Shown piece after piece: positions 36,141 to 45,361 of a stretch of 63,715 bases of DNA (position 1 is its first letter; each line of letters begins with the position of its first letter). Under the pieces are notes generated by a model, which had not been told where the DNA came from, did no database searches, and saw only the letters and a list, made by a program, of their open reading frames with translations. The position numbers and the translations under genes were made by a program. The stretch is from assembly GCA_902555055.1 (NCBI GenBank), contig CACDQN010000001.1, forward strand, positions 103,820 through 167,534, read 5' to 3'. The stretch comes from an uncultured Candidatus Actinomarina sp. (lineage in GTDB: Bacteria; Actinomycetota; Acidimicrobiia; Actinomarinales; Actinomarinaceae).

Positions 36141-37462
36141 AAATTTGGGAGGACTTGCTGCAAGATATTAAAAAAAACATTCCATCTGGGACAGAATGTG
36201 AATTAAAAATGATGCACTCTAAAAGTGCTCTAACTAGGTTTGCTAATTCGCAAATTCATCAAAATGTAGATGAAGAATCTGCTGATGTGTTTTTGACATT
36301 ACATAACGATTCTAAAACTATAACTATTTCAACAAACTTAACCGCATTAAAAAATCCCAAGGATTTTGTTTCTAGAGCATTAGATTCTCTAAATGATAGC
36401 CCATTAGATAAAGGGTGGGCTGGTTTTCCAGATTCTTCGGAATCATTCAACGGTCTTTCCAATATTGATGAATCAACACCTGATGAAAGAGCCAATAAAG
36501 TTAATGATTTTGTTTCCCAAGGAAAGAAAATGAATGCAGCAGGATATTGTTCAAGTTATATAAATAATTATTTTGTTTGGAATACAAATGGTCTAAATTC
36601 ATCTGATTCCTCTAGCAGTGCATTTATTGATGGGATTTTTAGAACTGAATCATCAGCTGGTTCTTCTCATAGGGGAGGAATATTATTATCAGACATTGAT
36701 GCTCAACAAGCCGGTAGCGAGGCAGCAAAACTAGCTATTGATGGAGAGAATCCGAAAGATATTGAGCCAGGAAATTATGAAGTAATTCTTGGCCATGAAG
36801 CAGTGAGTACAATATTAGTTTTTCTTGGCGTTTACGGTTTTAATGCAAAAAGCAAAATTGATGGCATGAGTCCAATAAACATAAACGAAAAGCAGTTTGA
36901 CGATCAAATAAATTTAGTCGATACACCAGAAGATGATGATTCAATCGGATTTAAAATAGATGCTTCTGGATCAAAGAAAAGAAATTTAGAAATTGTAAAA
37001 GATGGAGTTTCAAAAACGTACTTCCATACTCGACGAACCTCAAAAGAATTAAATGCAAAAAATACTTTCCATGAATTATTCGGCTGGGGAGAAAATTTTG
37101 GGGGAATTGGTACAAATATAAAACTTTTAGAAGGAAATGTCTCCCAAGAAGAAATGATTAAAAGTGTTAAAAGGGGCATATACATAAATGAGTTTTGGTA
37201 TTGCAGAGTTTTAGATCCAATTACCCAAGTTGTAACTGGCCTCAATCGAAATGGTTCTTTTTTAATTGAAAATGGAAAAATTATAAAACCAGTTGGTAGA
37301 TTACGATTTACGCAAAGCTTCATGGCTTCACTTGCTCCGGGAAATATTTTATCTATTGGAAATAAGTCTAGATATGCAGATTCAGAATTTGGAGAAGGAA
37401 TGTTGAAAGTTCCAGCTTTGCATCTAAAGGAGTTCAATTTTACAGGTGGGGTTTCTGGATAA
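36137..37462 (+). CDS. tldE: TldE/PmbA-like peptidase subunit
   Basis: 441 residues, ATG start. Non-catalytic partner of TldD: it shares the fold but lacks HE-x3-H, having LGHEAVSTILVFLGVYGFNAK near residue 223. Other marks are GNYEVILG before it, SGSKKRNLEIVKDGV near 275 and FWYCRVLDPITQVVTGLNRNG across ~353-373 in parts. The gene order tldD-tldE with four bases of overlap is the common bacterial arrangement. Possible roles include antibiotic-peptide maturation and general peptide turnover. Confidence 0.92.
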   Translation: MKIWEDLLQDIKKNIPSGTECELKMMHSKSALTRFANSQIHQNVDEESADVFLTLHNDSKTITISTNLTALKNPKDFVSRALDSLNDSPLDKGWAGFPDSSESFNGLSNIDESTPDERANKVNDFVSQGKKMNAAGYCSSYINNYFVWNTNGLNSSDSSSSAFIDGIFRTESSAGSSHRGGILLSDIDAQQAGSEAAKLAIDGENPKDIEPGNYEVILGHEAVSTILVFLGVYGFNAKSKIDGMSPININEKQFDDQINLVDTPEDDDSIGFKIDASGSKKRNLEIVKDGVSKTYFHTRRTSKELNAKNTFHELFGWGENFGGIGTNIKLLEGNVSQEEMIKSVKRGIYINEFWYCRVLDPITQVVTGLNRNGSFLIENGKIIKPVGRLRFTQSFMASLAPGNILSIGNKSRYADSEFGEGMLKVPALHLKEFNFTGGVSG

Positions 37463-38219
37463 TAAATCATATTTTGATGGTGATAAACCATTAATAATTC
37501 CTCACCGGGGAGGCTCAAATCTAGTACCAGAGAACACACTTCATGGTCTAGAACTAGCGATTACAGAAGATTTTTCACACTTTGAAACTGATTTAAGAAT
37601 GTCTAAAGATGGAGAAATATTTCTTCATCATGATGAAACTTTTGATAGAACGACAAATGTTTCTGGAAAAGTTCAAGATTTCAATTGGAGTGAAATTTCT
37701 AAAATTAATGCTGGTTATAAATTTTATGAAAAAACTAATCAAAAAGGTAAAAAAACAACGTTTGTGAGATTAGTCGATGCATTAATGATGAATAATAAGT
37801 TGAAATTCAATCTAGATTTAAAGCAAACAGGGATGGCAAAAAAAGTTGTAGAAATTATCAACTCACTTAATGCAAAAGAAAGAGTTTTAGTTTCATCTTT
37901 CAGTCCAAGAAGATTAGATGAGTTCTTGAGGGAAAGTAGAGGAGATATATTAACTTCAGGAACTTTTAGAGAGAACGCCATTGCGCGATTTCTTCCTTTG
38001 AAAAAAAGAAACTTTAAAGTTCAAGCATTACAGGCACCTTTTAGGTGGAAAGGAATTCAAGTTCATTCCAAAAAGCTTGTTGAATTTTGTAAAATAAATA
38101 ATCTTCAACTGCATATATGGACAGTAAATTCCATTGAAAACCTTAAAACCTGTTTAGAAATTGGATGTGACGGTGTTATAACTGATGAACCAATTTTGTT
38201 TCGTGAATACTTAAAATAA
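37446..38219 (+). CDS. glycerophosphodiester phosphodiesterase
   Basis: 257 residues from GTG at 37446, overlapping tldE by 17 bases; AAAGGAG lies about 14 bases upstream. The GDPD TIM-barrel is clear: PHRGG near residue 20 and PENTLHGLELAI near 27, metal-binding FETDLRMSKDGEIFLHHDETFDRTTN near 42-67 seen in parts, NLDLKQT near 118, VLVSSFSPRRL near 145, and WTVNSIE plus GCDGVITDEP at the end. Hydrolyses glycerophosphodiesters to glycerol 3-phosphate and alcohol. No signal peptide, so likely cytoplasmic. Confidence 0.92.
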   Translation: MGFLDNKSYFDGDKPLIIPHRGGSNLVPENTLHGLELAITEDFSHFETDLRMSKDGEIFLHHDETFDRTTNVSGKVQDFNWSEISKINAGYKFYEKTNQKGKKTTFVRLVDALMMNNKLKFNLDLKQTGMAKKVVEIINSLNAKERVLVSSFSPRRLDEFLRESRGDILTSGTFRENAIARFLPLKKRNFKVQALQAPFRWKGIQVHSKKLVEFCKINNLQLHIWTVNSIENLKTCLEIGCDGVITDEPILFREYLK

Positions 38220-38230
38220 TCCAAGTATCG

Positions 38231-39724
38231 TTAAATGGTATTTTGTTTTATAAAATTTTTAGCTTGTATGAAAATATGTTTTTTTCTTGATGGTTCAAGC
38301 CTGTCAAGAGATCTCACTAGCAAAGCTAACCTGGGATTGTTTTCATAAAATTTTCTGTTTTTTTCTGTAAATTTCCAATATAACCCATCGACGGTGTCAC
38401 ACCAGTCTCCTCTTTTATAGTTACTCATTTTTAAAATATAGTTTGAACCACATGTGTAAGGTTTTGTTGACATCATTCCACCGTCAGCATAGGTTGCCAT
38501 ACCAAATACGTTTGGTACCATTACCCAATCTGAAGAGTCTATATACATTTCCATAAACCATTTGTATATTTCTCTTGGATCTATTCCACACAAATTCATA
38601 ATATTACTAATGACCATAAGACGAGGAATATGATGTATATAACCATCTTTAAGAGTTGTTTTAATACAATCATCAAGTGGGTCAATACCAGTAGTTCCGT
38701 CATACCAAGATTGAGTTAATTTCTTTGTATGTTTCCAATAATTACTGTTAATTTGTACCTCGCCTTCTTCATGATATATTCCTCTAATAAATTCTCTCCA
38801 GCCAATTATTTGTCTCACAAAACCTTCTACAGAGTTCATGGGAATGCGGTTCTTTTCAGCATATTGTAAAGTTTTACCTATTACCTTATCAGGAGTTAGA
38901 AGACCAATATTCAGAAAAGGACTTATACAACTATGAAAAAGAAAATTTTTGTTTTCAAGCATCGCGTCTTCATAAATACCAAAGTTTTCGAAACGAACTT
39001 TAAGAAAATTATCAAGTTGTTTTTGCGCCCCTGCTCTGTCAACAGGAAACCATATATCATTTAAATTTCCGGGGTGATCATCAAAGTTACTATTTATTAG
39101 ATTTTTCACTTCATCACTATATTTTGATTCTTTAAAAGTAGTCATTTCAGGAGGGGTCACATTTTTGGGTATTTTTTTTCTATTCTCTTCATCAAAAGAC
39201 CACTTTCCACCAATCGGTTTATTATTTTCATCTATTAAAATCTTCATATTTTTTCTAGCTTTTTGATAAAAAGAAGACATTCTGTAAACCTTTTTACCTT
39301 TTGCCATAGAAACGAAGTCATTTCTTTCAAACAAAAACATCGGCGACTTAATAATGTTTACTTCTACACCTACTTCAGCTAATGCTTTGAGGAAGTGTTT
39401 TTCAAAACTTGTATCTTCAATTTCAAAAATATTGATCTCCAATATTTCCCTATCTTTTAAAAATTTTATGAGGCAGTCAATGTAAGTTTCATTAACTTTT
39501 CGATTTGATAATTCAAAATAATTTACAGAAATAGATTTGTTTTTTAATTCGTCTCTATATTCGCGCATGGCTGTGAGAAAGAGGAAAAGTTTTAATTTAT
39601 GGTGTTTAAAGTATGTGCAAAACTCATAATCTTCAGCCATAAAGACTTCATTACAATTATTTTTTTTTAAAATTTTAGGATCAAATAATTGATTTCCAAG
39701 TATTACAAAAAATTTACTTTCCAT
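38231..39724 (-). CDS. cryptochrome/photolyase-family protein (PhrB-related clade)
   Basis: 497 residues from ATG 39724 (a TTG at 39733 is in frame but the ATG starts right at the domain). The N-terminal photolyase domain begins KFFVILGNQLFD; the FAD domain has MNSVEGFVRQIIGWREFIRG near residue 300, HHIPRLMVISNIMNL near 370, IDSSDWVMVPNVFGMATYADGG near 400 and SNYILKMSNYK near 435. This is the bacterial (6-4) photolyase / deoxyribodipyrimidine photolyase-related clade. The C-x2-C that binds the 4Fe-4S cluster in PhrB-type members is absent here (MSNYKRGD in its place), although other cysteines remain. Its role is probably light-driven repair or signalling. Confidence 0.88.
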   Translation of the reverse strand: MESKFFVILGNQLFDPKILKKNNCNEVFMAEDYEFCTYFKHHKLKLFLFLTAMREYRDELKNKSISVNYFELSNRKVNETYIDCLIKFLKDREILEINIFEIEDTSFEKHFLKALAEVGVEVNIIKSPMFLFERNDFVSMAKGKKVYRMSSFYQKARKNMKILIDENNKPIGGKWSFDEENRKKIPKNVTPPEMTTFKESKYSDEVKNLINSNFDDHPGNLNDIWFPVDRAGAQKQLDNFLKVRFENFGIYEDAMLENKNFLFHSCISPFLNIGLLTPDKVIGKTLQYAEKNRIPMNSVEGFVRQIIGWREFIRGIYHEEGEVQINSNYWKHTKKLTQSWYDGTTGIDPLDDCIKTTLKDGYIHHIPRLMVISNIMNLCGIDPREIYKWFMEMYIDSSDWVMVPNVFGMATYADGGMMSTKPYTCGSNYILKMSNYKRGDWCDTVDGLYWKFTEKNRKFYENNPRLALLVRSLDRLEPSRKKHIFIQAKNFIKQNTI

Positions 39725-39788
39725 CTTTATCAAGAATAGTTTACCATTGTAATGTAGAAGCTATAATTCTACTCAGCATAGGGGGGGA

Positions 39789-40904
39789 ATGAATCAAGAA
39801 ATATTAGATAGCGGCTTTATACCAAATGAAATATGCGAAAAGCTTCCATCAGGTTTTGATGATATAGAAAAATTAGCAAGCGAGCTTCCAAAAGTTCTCG
39901 CTAATGAACAAATTGTTCAAAGAGTAAAACAATTGGAATCAAATAAAGATATTAGCCAACTTACTTTAAGCGAGCTTGAAAGGGCAATGCTTTTATACTC
40001 TTACATTGCACATGCATATATGTGGGGAAAAAAAGAGGTTGAAAATATAATCCCATCCCAACTTTCTCTAACTTGGTTCGCTATCTCTGAAAAGCTAGAT
40101 AGACCTCCAATATTGTCCTATGCATCCTACGCTTTAAATAATTGGAAGATGCTTGATGAAACTAAACCTTTTGATTTAGAAAATATTGTGATTATGCAAA
40201 ATTTTTTAGGAGGGGTTGATGAAGATTGGTTTATTATGATTCATGTAGCAATTGAGTACGAAGCAAAAGAAATACTTTCAAATTTAAAATCCTATTTTTT
40301 GGAGGAAAAGTTAGACCAATCTTATTTACTTAACTCATTAGAAAGTATCCAAAAAATTAATTCAATTATGAATAGAATGCCTGAAAAATGTGACCCTTTC
40401 ATCTATTACAACCGAGTAAGACCCTATATTTTTGGATGGAAGAATAATCCAGCTACTCCTGATGGAGTAATTTATGAAGGTGTAGAACAATTTTCTGGAG
40501 AGCCACAACTTTTCCGAGGTGAAACGGGTGCTCAAAGTTCTATCGTTCCTGCATTGGACGCGCTTCTTGGTATTACACACTCAAACGATCCATTAAAAGA
40601 GTATCTAGACGAAATGAGACTCTACATGCCTAAAGAGCACAGGGATCTTCTTAACGGACTAGATAAATGGTCAGAAAAGGATAGAAGAAAATTAGACATT
40701 GATGAAGAATCAATCAAATCCATAAATGACTTGATAAAGGAAGTACATATCTTCAGAAATAAGCACCTCGAATATGCGAGGGTATATATTTATGAGCAGT
40801 CTTTAACAAATAATTCAAACTCAAATATTGTTGGTACAGGAGGAACTCCGTTTATGAAATATTTAGATAAGCATTTACAGGAGACTGTACCAACAAATGA
40901 TTAA
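39789..40904 (+). CDS. indoleamine 2,3-dioxygenase-family heme enzyme
   Basis: 371 residues, ATG start with an unusual seven-G tract just upstream as its ribosome site. IDO features: YALNNWKMLD near residue 120, WFIMIHVAIEYEAKE near 146, YNRVRPYIFGWKN near 204, QLFRGETGAQSSIVPALDALLGI near 240-262 seen in parts, YMPKEHRDLL near 275, the proximal heme histidine H326 in RNKHLEYARVYI, and VGTGGTPFMKYLDKHL near the end. IDO opens the indole ring of tryptophan to N-formylkynurenine. The substrate may be another indole. It overlaps ald by eight bases. Confidence 0.9.
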   Translation: MNQEILDSGFIPNEICEKLPSGFDDIEKLASELPKVLANEQIVQRVKQLESNKDISQLTLSELERAMLLYSYIAHAYMWGKKEVENIIPSQLSLTWFAISEKLDRPPILSYASYALNNWKMLDETKPFDLENIVIMQNFLGGVDEDWFIMIHVAIEYEAKEILSNLKSYFLEEKLDQSYLLNSLESIQKINSIMNRMPEKCDPFIYYNRVRPYIFGWKNNPATPDGVIYEGVEQFSGEPQLFRGETGAQSSIVPALDALLGITHSNDPLKEYLDEMRLYMPKEHRDLLNGLDKWSEKDRRKLDIDEESIKSINDLIKEVHIFRNKHLEYARVYIYEQSLTNNSNSNIVGTGGTPFMKYLDKHLQETVPTND

Positions 40905-42000
40905 AAAGCTTGGCATTCCAAAAGAAGTAAAAAAAGATGAGGGAAGAATTTCGTTAATCCCTCAACACATAACTCAATTTACTGGTTTAGCTGATATTTT
41001 CGTAGAAACTAAAGCTGGGTTGGGTTCTGGTTTCACAGACAAAGATTATGAAGCTGCTGGAGCAAAAATAGTACCTACCGCAAAGGAGCTTTACGAAGTT
41101 TCTGAAATTATATGTAAGGTGAAGGAACCTCAACCCGAAGAGCTCGAAATGTTAAATTCCTCACATGTTCTATTTGGATACCTTCATTTAGCCTCAAACT
41201 TATCATTGACAAAGACACTCTTAGAAAAAAAGTTAACAGGTATCGCTACTGAAATGATAATGGAAGGTAAAGAGTATCCATTATTGATACCAATGTCAAA
41301 GATTGCTGGTAATTTAGCTGTTCAAAAAGGTATGCAATTTTTAGAGTATTCATCTCAAGGAAAAGGCGTTCTTCTGTCTTCAATTTCAGAAGAAAGAAAT
41401 TCCAAAGTAACAGTGATTGGATGTGGTGAGGTTGGTCAAAGTTCAATACATAAATCTATACAAGTTGGAGCTTCAGTAACTGCAATTGACTTAAATGAAA
41501 ATATTTTGAAAGATTTAAAAAATAAATATGGGGAAAACATTAGAACACTATTAAGCGGAACAGATGAAGCGGTAAGTGCAATCCGATCAGCTGATTTAGT
41601 CATAGGTGCAGTCCTATTACCAGGAAGAAAACCACCAACTGTCATTACTGAAGAAGATATTAAATATATGGAAAAAGGAACAGTGATTATAGATGTTGCA
41701 ATTGACCAAGGTGGTTGTGTCGAAGGGGTAAGTCCAAACACTCACAGTGATCCTTTTGAAATTCGAAATGGTGTAATAGTATCTGCAATTGCAAACTTGC
41801 CTGGTGCGGTACCCAGAACTTCATCTATGGAGCTTTCAACAAATTTACAAAATTATGTTGATAATCTTTTAGTTGAGAACTGGTTTGAAAAATACAAAAA
41901 TAATGAAAGCTTGATGCCTTCTCTACAGATACACAATGGTCTTTTACTTTCAGAAGAGGTCGCTGATAGCTTAAGTTTAACTCTATCTAAGCTAGTTTAG
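40897..42000 (+). CDS. ald: alanine dehydrogenase
   Basis: 367 residues, ATG start within the end of the IDO gene. NAD-dependent interconversion of alanine with pyruvate and ammonia. Marks: GIPKEVKKDEGRISLIP at 6-22, VKEPQPEE near 73, GYLHLASN near 91, the NAD loop VIGCGEVGQSSIHKS near 171-185, and VDVAIDQGGCVEG near 266 seen here as IDVAIDQGGC. ANLPGAVPRTSS near 300 is typical. Coupled with IDO it may serve catabolism of tryptophan, whose kynureninase step releases alanine, but kynureninase is not in the window. Confidence 0.92.
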   Translation: MIKKLGIPKEVKKDEGRISLIPQHITQFTGLADIFVETKAGLGSGFTDKDYEAAGAKIVPTAKELYEVSEIICKVKEPQPEELEMLNSSHVLFGYLHLASNLSLTKTLLEKKLTGIATEMIMEGKEYPLLIPMSKIAGNLAVQKGMQFLEYSSQGKGVLLSSISEERNSKVTVIGCGEVGQSSIHKSIQVGASVTAIDLNENILKDLKNKYGENIRTLLSGTDEAVSAIRSADLVIGAVLLPGRKPPTVITEEDIKYMEKGTVIIDVAIDQGGCVEGVSPNTHSDPFEIRNGVIVSAIANLPGAVPRTSSMELSTNLQNYVDNLLVENWFEKYKNNESLMPSLQIHNGLLLSEEVADSLSLTLSKLV

Positions 42001-42574
42001 GCATCCATTTTTTTCTAGATTTACTAAAGCTATCTATTTGATCTGTGTACCCCAATGTTATATCAATTTTGTCTAAACCTTCGAGGATACGTTTTTGAGA
42101 AAAATCATCTAAATCGAATGAAAATGCTATTTCCTCACATTGAACTGTTTTGTTTTCTATAGAAATTTTAATGTTAGTCCTTGGATCAGCTTCAATTTTT
42201 GTAAAAAGTCCATCTACAATTTCTTTACTTGTTTCTATAGGTACAAGACCGATATTGATTGAATTTAATCTAAAAATATCAGCAAATTTTGTTGAAATTA
42301 TTGCATCGAATCCCCAATCTTGTAGGCCCCAAGGTGCATGCTCCCTAGAAGAACCAGTTCCAAAATTATCTCCGGCAACTAAAACTTTTGACCCTTGATA
42401 TGCTTCATTGTTTAAAGGAAATTCAGGTTCTTTCTTCCAATCGTAAAACAGGAACTCACCATAACCTGAGCGTTCAACACGCTTAAGAAATTGTTTTGGC
42501 ATTATTTGATCAGTGTCAACATTAGACATATTAAGTGGAAGCATTGTTGAATTAATGGTGTTTAATTTCTTCAT
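41987..42574 (-). CDS. leuD: 3-isopropylmalate dehydratase small subunit
   Basis: 195 residues, ATG start, the aconitase swivel domain of isopropylmalate isomerase in leucine synthesis. Seen: NVDTDQIMPKQFLKRVERSGYG near residues 19-40 in parts, GDNFGTGSSREHAPWGLQDWGFDAIIS near 68-94 with the catalytic serine in GSSREHA. It follows leuC with no spacer. The stop overlaps the stop of convergent ald by 14 bases. Confidence 0.95.
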   Translation of the reverse strand: MKKLNTINSTMLPLNMSNVDTDQIMPKQFLKRVERSGYGEFLFYDWKKEPEFPLNNEAYQGSKVLVAGDNFGTGSSREHAPWGLQDWGFDAIISTKFADIFRLNSINIGLVPIETSKEIVDGLFTKIEADPRTNIKISIENKTVQCEEIAFSFDLDDFSQKRILEGLDKIDITLGYTDQIDSFSKSRKKWMPKLA

Positions 42575-43972
42575 TTACAGGTTCCTAATATCAACAAATT
42601 TTCCGTATAGAGCTGCAGCCGCTGCCATTTTTGGACTCACTAAGTGTGTTCGACCTCCAGCCCCTTGCCTACCTTCATAGTTTCTATTTGATGTGGAGGC
42701 ACACCTTTCACCGGGACTTAAAATATCCGGATTCATTCCTAAACACATTGAGCAACCTGCTTCTCTCCAGTCAAAACCAGCTTCAATAAAGACTTCATCT
42801 AACCCTTCTTCTTCTGCTTGTTTTTTAACAAGTGTTGACCCAGGAACAATCATTGCGCCAATCGTTTCCGAAACCTTTTTCCCCTTCACTACTTCTGCAG
42901 CTTCTCTTAAGTCTTCGATTCTCCCATTGGTGCAGCTACCAATAAAAACTCTATCCAATTGGATTTCACTAATTTTGTCCCCAGGCTTCAAATCCATATA
43001 TTCTAAAGCTCTTGATGCCGCTTCTTTTTCAGATTCTTCATTGAAATCATTTGGATGGGGAATAGTATCATTCACAAAAATTACCTGTGAAGGATTTGTT
43101 CCCCATGATATAGATGGTTCAAGTTCATTAGCGTTTATTGTTACAACTCTATCAAACTCAGCATCTTCATCAGAATATAATTTCCCCCATTCTTGAATTG
43201 CATCATCCCAGTCAGAACCTTTCGGAGCATAATTTTTTTCTTTTAGATAATTGAACGTTACTTCATCTGGTGCAATCATTCCTGCACGTGCACCACCTTC
43301 AATTGACATATTACAGATAGTCATTCTGTTTTCCATGCTCATATTTTGTATAACATCACCTACATATTCGATAACATGGCCAGCGCCTCCACCAGTTCCA
43401 ATTTTTCTTATTATTCCTAAAATTATATCTTTTGGCCCTACACCCTCGGATACATCACCAATTACTTCAACTTTCATTGTTTTAGGTTTTTCCATTGCCA
43501 ATGTTTGTGTAGCTAAAACATGTTCTACTTCTGAAGTTCCTATACCAAAAGCCAATGCTCCAAATGCTCCATGAGTTGCTGTATGGCTATCACCACACAC
43601 AATTGTCATTCCTGGTTGGGTTATTCCTTGTTCTGGTCCTATAACATGTACAATTCCTTGACGTGGATCATTTATACCAAATAATGTAACTCCAAATTCC
43701 TCACAATTATTTTCTAAAGCTTCAATCTGGATTTTAGAGAGCGGATCCTTTATTCCCAGTAGTCTATTTGAAGTTGGGACACCATGGTCTACTGTTGCAA
43801 GAGTCATTTCTGGATGTTTAACTTCTCTACCAGCTAGTCTCAAGCTATCAAATGCCTGAGGGGATGTTACTTCATGTACAAGATGTAAATCTATAAATAC
43901 TAAATTTGTACTCTCGTCTATAGACGCAACTAAGTGTCTATCCCAGATTTTTTCAAATAATGTTTTTCCCAT
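42575..43972 (-). CDS. leuC: 3-isopropylmalate dehydratase large subunit
   Basis: 465 residues, ATG start. Binds the 4Fe-4S cluster and dehydrates/rehydrates isopropylmalate with LeuD. Marks: [11 protein letters not shown] near 4, [14 protein letters not shown] near 28, [32 protein letters not shown] near 128-160 in parts, [14 protein letters not shown] near 345, and the cluster cysteines in [11 protein letters not shown] near 408. No leucine leader peptide or T-box is seen in the 97-base spacer before the divergent antiporter. Confidence 0.96.
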   Translation of the reverse strand: MGKTLFEKIWDRHLVASIDESTNLVFIDLHLVHEVTSPQAFDSLRLAGREVKHPEMTLATVDHGVPTSNRLLGIKDPLSKIQIEALENNCEEFGVTLFGINDPRQGIVHVIGPEQGITQPGMTIVCGDSHTATHGAFGALAFGIGTSEVEHVLATQTLAMEKPKTMKVEVIGDVSEGVGPKDIILGIIRKIGTGGGAGHVIEYVGDVIQNMSMENRMTICNMSIEGGARAGMIAPDEVTFNYLKEKNYAPKGSDWDDAIQEWGKLYSDEDAEFDRVVTINANELEPSISWGTNPSQVIFVNDTIPHPNDFNEESEKEAASRALEYMDLKPGDKISEIQLDRVFIGSCTNGRIEDLREAAEVVKGKKVSETIGAMIVPGSTLVKKQAEEEGLDEVFIEAGFDWREAGCSMCLGMNPDILSPGERCASTSNRNYEGRQGAGGRTHLVSPKMAAAAALYGKFVDIRNL

Positions 43973-44069
43973 TTCAGATATAAATTATATATTTTTTTCT
44001 GTATTTAATCCATACTCCATATTTTTAATTTATTATCATTTAATCTGTGCTCATTTAGAATAAAGCATC

Positions 44070-45296
44070 ATGGAAACAATTATTGAAAAGTTCTTAGAAA
44101 TAGCGATTATATTAGTAGCTGCTAAGTTCGGTGCAGAAGTAATGAGAAGAATTAATCAACCTGCAGTAATAGGAGAGTTAGTCATCGGAATCATTATTGG
44201 CTATTACGGACTAGGTCTTCTTCCACATTTTGAATCTGGAGATGTTGTATCTACTTTAGCTGAGATAGGAGTAGTTCTTTTGCTGTTTGAAGTAGGATTA
44301 GAAACTAATTTAGACGAATTTATAGAATTAGGCTCAACCTCTCTTCTTGTAGCATTGATAGGTGTTTTAGCACCATTTGCTTTGGGCTTCGGTTCAATTT
44401 ATGCACTCAATTTAGGAGGAGAAGATCAGTTTGGAATTGCTTTATTCGTAGGTGCAGCAATGACAGCAACCTCAGTAGGTATTACCGCTAGAGTGTTTGG
44501 AGACTTAGGTGCTTTAAAATCAAGAGAAGCAAAAACAATCATTGGCGCAGCAGTTGTAGATGATATTTTAGGTTTACTAATTCTTACTGTTGTTGCAGGG
44601 GTTTTAGGAAGTTCAGGAGATTTCTCAATTGTTGATCTTGGAGTAATCAGCGCAAAGGCAGTCGGTTTTTTAATTGCAGTAGTAATTGTTGGAAGAAAAC
44701 TTTCAAAACCAATATTTAACTTCTTTGTAAAAATTCCATCACCAGGAACATTCGTAACAGGAAGCTTTATTTTTGCAATGCTGCTTGGTGCGGCAGCCCA
44801 CTTTGTAGGACTTCATCCTATTGTAGGAGCTTTTGCAGGAGGTGTAGTTGCTGGTGAATCAGGCATGACTCATAGAATTAGAGACGAGATGAAGCCTCTA
44901 AACTTTTTACTTGTTCCAATATTTTTTGTATATATTGGTTCGGAAGTAAACATTCAAACTTTAGCTTCACTTGATGTATTTTTATATGGAATGTTGGTCA
45001 GTCTTTTAGCGTTTGTTGGTAAATATGTATCAGCTTTAGGAGCTATGGGCAAAGGATTAAATACTTCTTTAATTGGAATTGGAATGTCTCCAAGAGGAGA
45101 GGTTGGGCTGATATTTGTTGCTGTTGCTACAACCACATTATCAGACATAATTACAGGTGATATTATCTCAATAATTATCTGGATGGTAATAGTTACAACA
45201 GTAATAGCTCCTATATTGTTAAATAGAATCTTACAAAAAGTACCTTTATCAGAAAGAGATGATGATGAAAGGTTTGAAACACCTGTCGTTGAGTAG
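44070..45296 (+). CDS. CPA2-family cation:proton antiporter
   Basis: 408 residues, ATG start, about 12-13 membrane helices. Family marks: NQPAVIGELVIGIIIG near residue 29-45, LAEIGVVLLLFEVGLETNLDE near 65-85 (TM with GLE), the acidic pair region GAAMTATSVGITARVFGD near 127-145, VVDDILGLLILTVV near 160 (the DD-like element VDD), and SPRGEVGLIF near 343. These match Na+/H+ or K+/H+ exchangers of the NapA/KefB kind. No TrkA-N or TrkA-C domain follows, so this is the short type. Promoter must lie in the 97 bases shared with leuC. Confidence 0.9.
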   Translation: METIIEKFLEIAIILVAAKFGAEVMRRINQPAVIGELVIGIIIGYYGLGLLPHFESGDVVSTLAEIGVVLLLFEVGLETNLDEFIELGSTSLLVALIGVLAPFALGFGSIYALNLGGEDQFGIALFVGAAMTATSVGITARVFGDLGALKSREAKTIIGAAVVDDILGLLILTVVAGVLGSSGDFSIVDLGVISAKAVGFLIAVVIVGRKLSKPIFNFFVKIPSPGTFVTGSFIFAMLLGAAAHFVGLHPIVGAFAGGVVAGESGMTHRIRDEMKPLNFLLVPIFFVYIGSEVNIQTLASLDVFLYGMLVSLLAFVGKYVSALGAMGKGLNTSLIGIGMSPRGEVGLIFVAVATTTLSDIITGDIISIIIWMVIVTTVIAPILLNRILQKVPLSERDDDERFETPVVE

Positions 45297-45361
45297 TAAA
45301 AACACTCCAATAAATTAGATTTTTAGTATCATATTATGAGTCACAATAAGGGGAAAAATAA

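Noticed and set aside
36904-37539. 211-residue open frame on the minus strand
   Set aside because: Lies antisense over tldE and the GDPD start, which have clear family motifs; no recognisable protein is encoded.
38220-38230. Terminator between GDPD and the photolyase gene
   Set aside because: Only 11 bases separate the stops and no stem with a U-run is visible.
42693-43196. 167-residue open frame on the plus strand
   Set aside because: Antisense shadow of leuC, with biased residue composition and no motif.
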